Notes under the pieces: generated by a model
Told to the model about the DNA's origin: nothing
Databases searched by the model: none
The model's input: only the letters and a program-made list of their open reading frames with translations
Assembly (NCBI RefSeq): GCF_034314045.1
Contig: NZ_JAVIWL010000001.1
Span: 1,674,001 to 1,738,000 of the forward strand
Length of the DNA stretch: 64,000 bases
Direction: 5' to 3'
Source of the DNA: Glaciimonas sp. CA11.2
Lineage (GTDB): Bacteria > Pseudomonadota > Gammaproteobacteria > Burkholderiales > Burkholderiaceae_D
Part shown: positions 8,109 through 18,600 of the stretch, one piece after another
How positions within the stretch are numbered: the stretch's first letter is position 1
Layout: the number at the start of each line of letters is the position of its first letter
Position numbers and translations under genes: made by a program

Positions 8109-8354
8109 CTATTTTTGTGTGTCATCTTCTTTATAGCTATTTTTTACTTTTTTATAGTTGTTATCAAAGGGCTTAATTTTTAACATTGCAGAACGGCTCG
8201 AAATACCACCCATAGCTCCAATTACAAGTCCAATACAAGACACTATCGATGTCGGATCAAATGCAAGACCTATAAAAATAAGGGCGACACCCGCCACACA
8301 AAGAACTCCTCGAATGAGGGGAGTAAAATTTCCGTCTTTTATAAATATGTTCAT
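8109..8354 (-). CDS. Two-helix membrane immunity-like protein (orphan module)
   Basis: The 81-residue protein has two hydrophobic segments (about residues 14-31 and 34-50) and a hydrophilic C-terminus IKPFDNNYKKVKNSYKEDD. It is clearly paralogous to the 88-residue protein at 9131-9397, sharing GGxxSRxxxLxxKPFDNxYKKxKxSY. It follows 24 bp after the broken toxin fragment ending at 8379. By position and similarity it is the immunity protein of a displaced toxin cassette. It is intact although its toxin partner is broken, as often seen for retained immunity genes. A membrane immunity protein implies a toxin acting at the inner membrane (inference). Confidence 0.6.
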   Translation of the reverse strand: MNIFIKDGNFTPLIRGVLCVAGVALIFIGLAFDPTSIVSCIGLVIGAMGGISSRSAMLKIKPFDNNYKKVKNSYKEDDTQK

Positions 8355-8378
8355 TTTGTATGATTGACTTCGATTTAG

Positions 8379-9118
8379 TTATTGCATTTGTGGGGAGTTT
8401 TTAGTTGCCTCTGCTGTTTCATTAATAACAGGTGCAAAAAGAGGAAACCTTTCTGACAAGAAGAAATTACCAATATCAATTCCACTAACGGATAAATAAT
8501 TCCTAGGGTTCGGCTTTAACAATTGCTCCATTCCACCGGCTCTCAATCCTAGCAAGGTTGCCATAAGTGCGGCACTTTCAGCAACTAGAGTATGCGGCCC
8601 AGGTATAACACCAGCGGCAGCAGCCCCAAATCGTCCTGCTTGCGTAGCAAAGAATCCCGCAACATCTGCCATCTGATCTCTGGTCGGCAGCGGAGGATTT
8701 ACCCTCACCACCGAACATTGCGCTCCGACACAATGTGCCTTTGCAATGGATTAAATATCCCCGACGAATTGTTCATGTTAAACGCCATATTTTCTGTCGG
8801 AGACCACCCCTAATTACCACCGGAATTTTGTGCAATGTATGTCATCAAATCCCGAGAAATATTGGAAGGAATCTGCTGTACTAATTGTTGCTTGCCATCT
8901 TTCCACCACCGACCATTTCGCACCATCATCGTAGACCGTCCCCGTATCGCCATTCACATCGACAATTGCGCCTGCATCGACGCCTTCTCCCAATGCCTTG
9001 TTGTTTGCCGAACGCATGGCATCTTCAACTTGCTCAACCGTGTATTTTCCATCGCTGTTCGCGGCCAGTCGCTTGGCAAGTGTTTTTTCATCAGGATGCA
9101 ACTGCCGGTTATTCGCTA
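8379..9118 (-). pseudogene. Broken orphan CdiA C-terminal toxin module
   Basis: The module starts after the upstream immunity gene with NNRQLHPDEKTLAKRLAANS, continues through TVEQVEDAMRSANNKALGEG, and then shifts frame near 8920 (continuing GRWWKDGKQQLVQQ in another frame). It meets an in-frame TAG after AQNSGGN (about 8814) and shifts again before AHCVGAQCSVVRVNPPLP. The remaining 110-codon distal part (GTG 8711 to 8379) aligns with the cdiA toxin end: ATQAGRFGAAAA and MEQLLKPN match STQAGRFAAAAT and FEQVLRPN. At least two frameshifts and one stop make it a pseudogene. The distal part could still be translated alone but would lack the delivery region. Confidence 0.7.
9022..9118 (-). repeat. 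Pre-toxin repeat, copy 2
   Basis: About 79 bp (9022-9100) are identical or nearly so to 10127-10205 inside cdiA and encode HPDEKTLAKRLAANSDGKYT plus VEQVE. It marks the exchange point between cdiA and the orphan toxin module. Confidence 0.85.
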
Positions 9119-9130
9119 TAAAAAATTAGA

Positions 9131-9397
9131 TCATTTTGCATCCTCTTTTTCGTAACTGTCTTTCGCTTTTTTATAGCTGTTGTCAAATGGTTTTAAACCA
9201 AGTGTTTTTGCCCGACTACCATATCCTCCCATCGCCATGATCGCTAATCCTACAGAAGCTCCAATAATACGAATGTTTTGATTCTTTAATAAGCATAAAG
9301 AGGCTGTTATTATAAAAAATCCAATCAATAGAAGGATAGATACTGCTATACCCGTCAGGTTACCGTTACGTATTACATAAAATAAAAATTTTCTCAT
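9131..9397 (-). CDS. cdiI: CdiI-like two-helix membrane immunity protein
   Basis: The 88-residue protein has two predicted transmembrane helices (about residues 13-34 and 43-60) and a charged cytoplasmic tail KPFDNSYKKAKDSYEKEDAK. Its ATG overlaps the stop of the toxin-coding frame by four bases (ATGA), indicating translational coupling with the cdiA tail. In contact-dependent inhibition systems the gene after cdiA encodes the cognate immunity protein. Membrane-embedded immunity proteins are known for ionophore or pore-type toxins such as that of E. coli EC93. The homologous 81-residue protein at 8109-8354 follows a related toxin. No database family can be assigned from sequence alone. Confidence 0.65.
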   Translation of the reverse strand: MRKFLFYVIRNGNLTGIAVSILLLIGFFIITASLCLLKNQNIRIIGASVGLAIMAMGGYGSRAKTLGLKPFDNSYKKAKDSYEKEDAK

Positions 9398-9654
9398 TCC
9401 TTGTTATCTCCATTTATCCAGTCCTTGGATTGCTCTGAAAACCGATTATTTTTTATATTCTCTAAAAATTCATTTGTAATAGGAGAGGTTAGACGTCCGC
9501 CCGATAATTTATCCGTAGCAAGACCAATTGCGCCAGTTATTCCGTCAATAAATACTTGTCCCACGTTCGGCCTCAATACCTGTTCAAACGCCGCCGCCCC
9601 AAATCCAGCAATAGTCGCCGTCCACGCCATCCCAAACTGAATGGCCGCTGCACC
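9394..9654 (-). CDS. Distal toxin part of cdiA beyond an in-frame amber codon
   Basis: The codons after the TAG at 9655-9657 remain open in the same frame as cdiA: GAAAIQFG, then ATG at 9630 and 78 residues ending at 9394. The product WTATIAGFGAAAFEQVLRPN with tail TNEFLENIKNNRFSEQSKDW matches the end of the orphan toxin at 8379-8711. So the original cdiA was about 3,095 codons and ended overlapping cdiI. The piece is hydrophobic and Gly/Ala-rich, in keeping with a membrane-active toxin. It would be made only by readthrough or by initiation at 9630. Confidence 0.6.
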   Translation of the reverse strand, partial: GAAAIQFGMAWTATIAGFGAAAFEQVLRPNVGQVFIDGITGAIGLATDKLSGGRLTSPITNEFLENIKNNRFSEQSKDWINGDNKE

Positions 9655-12600
9655 CTATGCTGCCGCATTCGGTTGCGATGCCAGAAAAGTCCCATAGGCT
9701 GTTGCCGCTGCTGCAAATCGGCCAGCCTGTGTAGATATATCGCTGGCTAAATCTGCACCTTGATTACGTTGTGCATCCCGCTCCGCCTGCGTTCTCGGAG
9801 GCGCAATTCCAGCAGCACAATCGGCGGCAGCTGCGCCGCAATGTGCTGTAGGGATTGGCAGTATATTTCTCGTCACTGGCGCTGTGTATTCACTATTGCC
9901 AGCATACGTGATCAAACTCGGTACAACATTATTATTGGTATTGCCTACAATATAGGCACGTAATGCCGCATCGTCCGGTGCAATTTGTTGCGTAAAGATG
10001 GGTTCTCCCTCTGCGGTTGTTCCAACTCTCATCCATGTGCCGTCGCCCAGATTTGTACCAATGATCGTATCTGGACTAGCTCCTTCCGTCTGACCATCTT
10101 TTGTCATCGACATGCCCCGCATTTGCTCTTCAACTTGCTCAACCGTGTATTTTCCATCGCTGTTCGCGGCCAGTCGCTTGGCAAGTGTTTTTTCATCAGG
10201 ATGCAGGGAGCGGTTGTTAGTATCGGCATTCTTCCCAATCATGCCGCCAGCGCCAGCACTCTCCTTACCACCTCCCGCCAATGCCCCAGAAGCAGCACCG
10301 ATCAAGGTCGCTCCCAGTCCCATCATATCGTTATAAGCCTGCAATCCTGCTTCGGTACTGGTGTCATAACCATTGTTCAGCAGATAGTCACTGATGATCG
10401 GTGACATCTTTTCCACCACCATGCCTGCGATCATGCCACCCGCGATACTGGTGTCGCCGAGCTTGGCCTGGATTAATCCCACGATGCCGTGCATGGCGAT
10501 CTTTTGTGGGGAGCCTTCTGCAAATTTGAAACTCTTTGCGATGTCGCCGACCATGCCATTTAACGCCGCGCCAGCGAGGTCGGCGGCGCGTTGATTCTCT
10601 TGCGCCTTCTTTTGTTGTGCTTGCAGTTCTTGCGCCTGTTGCAGGGTGAGTGTATTGGCGAGGGTTGCATTGGCGGTGCTGGCGTCGCGCTCGGTGAGGG
10701 TGTCGGCATTTGCCTGACTCTGCGCGTCGGTCTCTGCATCACCCGTGCCGGTGATCGTTACCGTGGCGGGGCTGATGACACTCTTCGTCTGGCTGGTTTC
10801 ATCGTTGTCTTTCGGCATGCCTGCGCCACCGTTGAGGTTGCCGAGGACGTTGGCTGCAATATTACTCATCAGGCCGCCGCTGGAGAAGCCTGCACTGAGG
10901 CTATCGGAGGCGGTGTGTTGCTGGTTGATCAGATCGCGGCTGGTCAGGCTGGCTGTGTGCAGTGTGTTTTTATCAGTTTCTGCGGTGCTGGTGATTGCAC
11001 CGCCCTGTAGATCAGTATTGCCTTTGACGTTGATGTCAAAGCCACCGCTGCCAGCGGCGATTCCGCTTTGCCCGACCGCACTGTGATAGTTGTGTTCAAC
11101 GGTCTGTTTGGCGTAGTTGACACTGCCGGTGGACACGCCGGCACAAATCGGTGGAATGCAGAGGCTGACGCTGAAGCCGCCGTTTTCCTGTTTGCTGTCG
11201 TAGTTGTTCTGGTCTTGCAGGGTGACGATGTTGAGATTGCCGCCGATGGTGGCTTTGACTTTATCGGCCGCAAGTTGTGCGCCGATCAGGTTGGTGTCGC
11301 CGCCGCTCTTCATCGTTAAGTGATCGGTCGCCGTGATTTGGGTGTTGTCATAGGTGGTTTCGCTGCCGTTGGCGTGGCCTTTGGACAGGGATGCGCCGAG
11401 CTGGAAACTGAGGCCGGTTTGTTCGCCGTTGGAACCCAAGGTCGCACCAATGCCGGCGTTGCTGCCGCTATTCGATGATTGTAGAGTGGCGGTGTTTTTG
11501 GCGGCGAGTAAATTGATATTTTTGGCGGCATCGAGCGCAATGTTCTGCGCTTGCAGTTTGGCGCCTTCCATGGTGATGTCGCCTTCCCGGGCGGTGATGG
11601 CAATGTTGTTGGCTTGTAGGGTGGTGCCGCGTGCTTGCGTGGCGCTGTTGCTGCTGTCCTGTTTGCTTTGACTGGTGCCGAGGCTGACGCTGACACCGAA
11701 GCCGCCGCCGCTTTTGTTCTGCGGATTCGGTTTGAGCGATTCGGCAGTGGTGGAGCTGATCTGACCGCCGCTGACGAGTTTGTAGGCGTCGTACCCCGAT
11801 TTGAGTGCCAGCGCGCCTTTTAATCGATCATTGTCGGTATGTTGCGCTTCGGTGACTTGATCGCCGATGCGGGTGATGGCGCCGCCGATGTTGCCCGTTA
11901 AACTGCTGCCCAGGGTGACGCTGTGAGTTTCCGCATGGGTTTTACTGGCGGTGGCGTTGTGCACGGCTTGCAGATCAACGGCGTTACCGGCGAGGGTGAT
12001 ATTGTTCTTAGCCAGCAATTCGGCCCCTTGGGTGATGACGTTGCCTTGCCCTGTTCCCTTGTAGTGATTGTCTAATCCTGCTTGCAGATTCAAATTGCCA
12101 GCGTTGGCAGAAATCAGACTGGTGCTCTGGGTGGTGGCGTTTCCCGAGCCGGTTTGGGCGGCGCTGGTGTTGCTGAAATTGGTAAAACGCCCATTGAGTC
12201 CACCCTGAATGCCGAAACTGGTGCCGCTGTTGTGGCTGGCTGTGGCCGAGGTGTCGGTGTTGGCAGCGGCGAGGACATTGACGTTGCGTCCGGCGTAAAT
12301 GCCGACATCCTGATCGGCGGTGATCGCACTGGCGGCAATCGTGGTGTCACGGCCACTGACCATGTTGACGTTGGCACCGCTGATGCTGCTGCCAATCTGC
12401 TGCGTACTGGTCCCGTTTTGTTGTTGATCCTGGGCGCTGTTGCCATAGCTGACGCCTTCGAGGAGATTGGCAGAGAAGCCGGATTTCTTTTCTGCGACAG
12501 CGTAGCGCGTTTGACTGGTTTCTTGCGCCGTGACAATGTTCAGGTCCCGCCCGGCATTGAGCGTGACGTCGTGTTGCGCAATGATCTGGCTGCCTTGGAG

Positions 12601-15600
12601 CGTGGCGTCACGCCCCGCCACGATGGCGATGCTGTCACCGGTCACACTGCTGCCAACGACTTGGGTAGTACGCTGTTGATCTTGCATGTGCGAACTGCTG
12701 GAGGACATGAAGCCGCTGCTGCTGGTGTAGATCTCCTGATCCTTGGTGGTGGTTTGTGCGGCGGCGACGATGTTGACATCGCGTCCTGCTGCGGCAGTCA
12801 ATGCCGCGTCAGCGTGCAGGGTGGACGCCTGGGCGTTGATATCTTGTCCCGCGGCAAGGGTGAGGTTGCCGCCAGCGTTTATCTGTGTGCCGTGGACTTG
12901 GGTCTGACTTTCGTTGAGATGGTTTTGGTCACCATACGTGACATTCGACGTGGCTTGCGTGGTGACGGTGCTCAGATTGATATCCCGACCCGCAATCATG
13001 GCGGCGTCGCCAGTGGTGGTGATCGCCGTAACTTTTAAGTTGATATCGCGCCCACTTTGAATACTGAGTTGATCAGCGCTGACGCTGGCAACTTTGCTGA
13101 TGCCGACGTTGACGCCATTTTTGCTGCTGGCGCTGGAGGTGATGCTTTCCATGGACACATCGCGCCCCGCCAGGATGCCGACGCGGTTGCCAGCAATGCT
13201 GCCGCCGTTGTTGATGAGGTCGTTGTCGGCGACTAACATGGTCGTGCCGGTCTTGGCATCGCTGCGTAGCGTGCCGGTGTTGTGAATGTCGGTGGCGTGG
13301 ATTAAGGTGTTGTTGGATGCCTGCAACGTGCCGCCGTTATCGAGCGTGCCGTTGATGCTGAGGTCGATATTGCGACCGCTCATGACGGCGCCGGTAGGAC
13401 TGACATCGCTGGCGTCCACTCTTGCCAGATACACCACGGGAACCAGGACGCTTTGCGTGCTGCCATCGGGCAATGCCACATTTTGCGAGACAAGCCAGAC
13501 GATATCGGTGGTGAGCGCGGCCATTTGGGCCGCGGTTAAGGCAATACCCGGCGTCAATTGGAATTGCTCGGCACTGGCGACGCCGCTGCCCATCAAGGCT
13601 TGGTATTGTTCTTCGTTGGTGGCGAAGGTTCCCAAAAAGCGTTTGCCTGTAAGCTCCGTGATTTGATCATTGATCAACTTTTGTTCATAGAAGCCATCAC
13701 CCAGCCGTTTTTGGGTGGTCATCGGATCGATACCGAGACGTCCTAGCAGGTAATCGCTGGAGATGAAGTTTTTGTAATTGGTGAACTTGGGATCGGTCTC
13801 AACCAGGAAGGGCGAGTGGGGGTTTTGGACGATAGGGAACAGTTGGTTATTGCCGATGCTGATATTCGGTACGGGCACGCCTGGTTTGCCGACTGTTTGG
13901 GGCGTGCCGGATGTGCCGGTGTTGCCGCCCGCAGCACCATCGGCTGCGCCTACCGTTTGACCGTCACCGACTAAGTCATGCCCGCCTTGATTGCCACCGA
14001 TGGTGCTGTTGTCCCCTGCGGGCACCGTGTTGTTGTCGACGCCAGTGCCAACGGCGCCATTGTCGCCCTGGTTTGGCTTGGTTAAATCCAGTACCGTCCA
14101 GACCGGTAACGTAAACTGCTGTGAAGGTAAATTGACATCGTAGGCCTCGCCGTTGTTATCGTAGATGTAATGATTCTGATGCGGGTGTCCGTCTACCCAG
14201 TGATAGTAATTGTGACCGGCGGTCATCTGGTTGGTGGTCGTGATTTCGCCGGGCGCGCCGAGGTTGGTGATGTTGCCGACCTGACCGCCTAACGTGCCGC
14301 CAGCAATGATGGTGCTTTTGTCATTGGTGACATCGCCCGATAAGGTCATGTGGCGACCGGCGGTGATGTTACCGGGATCGCTGGACGTGACGGTGGTTTT
14401 TTGAACAATCTGGGTATAGTCCTGTTTGTAGAACTTTTCAAAGCGGTTGCCGTCCGGCAATACCAAGACGATGCCGCCATCGCCACTGTCGCTCCACGTG
14501 ATCTGATCGGCGTTGTACCAGATGTCGGAACCGTAAGCGCGGTATTGCGTGACACGCCTGGTCTGTGCGGGATCGATCACCAGATGAGTGGTGAAATGGT
14601 TGTTCTGGTTGGTGAGCGTGGCTGTTTGGAACGTTAAGTCATTTCCTGCATCGATAGTGGCGGAAGCATTGATGATCGATGCTGCATTCCCTATTGCTTT
14701 GTTCTCCACATCCAACGCGCCACCCAGCACCATATTATTCAAGCTTTGGAGGGTGGCGTGTTCGCGGTTGAGGATGGTGTGCGCGCCAATCGTGAGATCG
14801 TTGCGTGCAGCGATGACACCGGCTTGATAAGTCGACCCATCGCTATTTAAGATGCCATCATTGGTCATCGTTTGCGCACCGATGGCGACGTCATCACCAT
14901 AGATACGACCGAGGTTATAGACCGCGTTACTCGCTCTTATGACGGTATTGCCATTGCCCGCATTGATCAATGCACCGTACTGGTTGGTGACGTTGGCGGC
15001 TGACAAACCGAGATGACGCACGGCTTCGAGATTGCCTGCGTTAGTAAGTGTGCCGGTGGTGGAGACATGCAGATCACGATTGGCCGTGAACGTATTGCCG
15101 ACAGTATTGGTGTAATCCCCTTGCAGATTGATGGTCGCATCCTGACCGGCGATTACTTTGCCCTCTCCGATGATGGTGTTGGCGTTGATGGTGGTATTGT
15201 TGTCGCTGCCGATATTGCCCGCTGCATTGGTCACGTTGCCGCTGGTGGAGAGCGCAATGTTGCCACCATCACCAGCGGTGTTACCGATTTGCCCATTGGT
15301 ATTATCCAGGCTGGCGAGCGTCAAGGCGATATCGCCACCCGCACTGACTTTACCGGCGTTGTTGTTGAAGGTTGCATTGGCGTGATTAGCCTTGAGATGG
15401 CGTGCTGCATACAGACTGCCTTGCGCATTGTTGATACTGTTGGCAATGGCGAGTGTTAGATCATTAGCTGAGATGACGTGACCTTGCGTATTGGTCAGGT
15501 AATTTGCGGCAAGTGTCACATTACCGTTTCCGCTGATGGTCCCGGCATCGTTGGCAATGTTGCCAGCGCTGTTGATGGTGGTTGCCCCCGAACCGCTGTT

Positions 15601-18600
15601 GGCGATACGTCCGGCCGAATTATCTATGCTTGCACCAGAAAGAGTGAGTGTTGCACCCGCACCGTTCGCTTCAATGCGACCATTCTGATTGAGGATTGCC
15701 TGTCCGGCATGGGCAACAAGTGCATTGTCGCTTTGAATGACACCAGCATTGTTGTTCAGCACATTATCCGCGTTCAATAACAAGTCATCTTTGGTGTAGA
15801 TCGTGCCGTCAGCATTGCCGATATCCGCTGCATGAATAGCGGCGCTACCGGCACTACCGATGAAGCCGCCGACGCCATCGGCAGCGCTGTTATTCAAACC
15901 TTGTTGCAGGGCTATAGTTAATGCCGAAGTACCGAGATTTTGAATGGTCCCGCCCGCATTATTGAGGCTGTTGGCATGCACCGTGAACCCATTCTTCATG
16001 GCTTCGGCTTTGCCGCTGACGTTGTTGAATTGTGCGAACGCCTGTAACGCAAGACTGTCTCCACCGAGATAACCGCTGTTGGAATTATCGATATCGCCGT
16101 TGCGCGCGGTAATCGTGGTTGCCCCTGCACCGAATACACTGCCTCCGGCATTATGGACGCTACCGGCATGCACCTGCGTCGCACCATTGGAACCGATGGT
16201 GCCGCCCGCATTTTGTAAAGCACTCTCGCCAACGTCAATGGTGAGTGCGCCCTGTCCGGCTAAAGATATAGTGCCACCGTTGTTGTTCAACTGCCGTGGC
16301 GTGAGAGTCAGATCGGTGCTGTTGGTTTGTATCACACCACCGTTGGCATTATCGAGTGTGTCGGTGACGTCGATAATGCTGGCGTCTTTGCCAAACTGGG
16401 CGATATGACCGCCTTGATTCGAGAGATTGGTGGCGTGAAGCGTGAGCTGATCGGCGTTGATTTTACCGTTGTTATTATTGAGTTGCGCGATGGTCGCATT
16501 GATCTTCGCCGCGTCCAATGTACCTTGTGCATTATTGAGCAATGCTGCTTGTAGCGCTAACGTATTGGCGGCCGCTAACCGTCCACCATCGTTATTGAGT
16601 TGATTGCCGATGTGCGCTGAGAGGTTGTTTCCAGCGGTGATACTGCCACTATTGATCGCATTTGCAGCGGTAAGCGCGACATCGCCATTGCCGCCGATGA
16701 CGCCACCTTGTGCGCCATCGGCTGTCGTGCCCGCGATATTGCGCAATACGCCGCTTGCGTCTAAAGATAGTCCGCTGGCGTCGAGCGAGGTGATGCGGCC
16801 AGCGGTGTTGTCGATAGTGGCGGCGCTGGCTGTTAAGGCGTTGGCCGCTTGTAGGGTGCCTTGCGTATTGCGCAGGTCACCTGAAAGCTTGAGCATTGCA
16901 TCACGATTGGCGATCAGCGATCCGCGAGAATTGTTCAAGCTAGTGCCAGTAAGCAGTAACGCGCCATTGGTGGCGATGCGGCCATTGACGTTGCTAATTG
17001 CGCCAGAGTTAATGGTTAATGCACCGCCGCCAGCTTGGGTAACAACACCGGCATCGTTCATAAAACTAGCTGATTGCAGATTGCTATTATTGGCATTAGT
17101 GGCGATGACGCCAGAAGTGTTATTCGTTATGCCGCTGGTAATGATGTTGGTATCGCTTGTACCGGACTGCGTGACACTCCCAGAAATATTGGAGAACGCA
17201 CCGGAAGTGCTGTTAAACGAAGAAGTGTTAATGACGCCATGGTCATTGACTACCGTGCCAGTCGCCTGCAATACCGTGCCGCCTGCCGCCTGAATATTTC
17301 CGCCAGCATGGAGGATATCACCATTCGTTGCCGTCAATGTCGTCGCACCATTCGCGCTGGTGTGTGCGCCAGTGAGGTTCACACTAGCGCCCGTCATCGT
17401 GACATTATTGCCAGCAGTATTCTGACCTGTCGCGGTTAATTGCCCGTTGGCATTCAGTACCAGATTTCCGGCTTGCGTAGCCTGTCCGTTCGCATCGATA
17501 CCGGCAGCTAAAATGCCGGTCGAGTTGATGCTGTTAGCTACAACACTGAGGTCGGATTGCGATGCCATTGTGCCGCTGTTGACGACTTGCCCCGTGCTGT
17601 TGATGCTGGCGCGCTGTGCGTAAAGAGTGCCGGTGTTGTCGATATCGTCGTTGCTGCGTATCGTCATCTGGCCACCAGCATGGGTTTTACCGTTGAGCGA
17701 TACTTTGCCAGCCGCATCCAATACGAAGTCGCCGGAAGAAGCCATGTCGCCATACGTTCTTACGCCGACGCCCGCTTCCGTACCCACCAATTTAATCTTT
17801 TGCGCATATAAGCCACCAAGCGCAGAGGAATCGATGGCGACGGTCGGTTGCTCGCCGTCACCTTGTATGACCTCAATACCCGTCATATCAGGCGTGACAC
17901 TATTGGCACCGGTGACGAACCCCAGATTCCGGGCTTGTAATTGCGCATTGAACGCCACTGAGCGTGAAATCAGCGAGAGGCTGTCGTTTTGTAGGGCGTT
18001 AATACCGTCACCATCGACTGCGATCTGGCCGCGTGTGACGCGATAAGCGGCCAGGCTGCCGTCACCGCCGAACTGCGCCACACCGGTCGTGAGGGTGACA
18101 TTGCCACCGTTGATTACGCCGAAGCCATTCACGGATAAACCGTTCGGATTGGCGATAATGACGTCGGCGCGTTGACCGGCGACCTCAATGTAGCCATTGA
18201 GATGACTCGGCGCTACACCCATCGTTTCATTCAAAATAACGTTGGCACTCGTGTTGATCTGGGCGTTACCCTGAATGTATCCTGAGAGTGTGGTATTGAC
18301 CGATGTCGGACTATTGTTCAATATCACGCCGTTGCGATCAACGTTAAAATCGGTGTAGCGATTGTGGCTCAGACCGGACCCATTCGGCTGCACAATCTGC
18401 ACGACCGGTACGCCATTGCCAGCGCGATCGATGATGGGCGCAGGGCCACCATTCTTATAGGCAATCATTTGTGCGTGCACCGTCGTCACCTGCCCAAAGG
18501 CCGCCGCCACCAACACGCTCAAAAGTGCAAAACGCATCAGCGGGAAGGAGTCATTTGCCGGTGTATTGCCACCGGTTGCGCCTTTACCGCGGTTACGCGT

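Noticed and set aside
12082..13038. 318-codon plus-strand frame opposite cdiA, and many other frames antisense to cdiA
   Set aside because: They mirror the GC-rich repeat codons of cdiA, have no ribosome-binding sites and encode low-complexity sequence. cdiA itself is unmistakable in the other strand.
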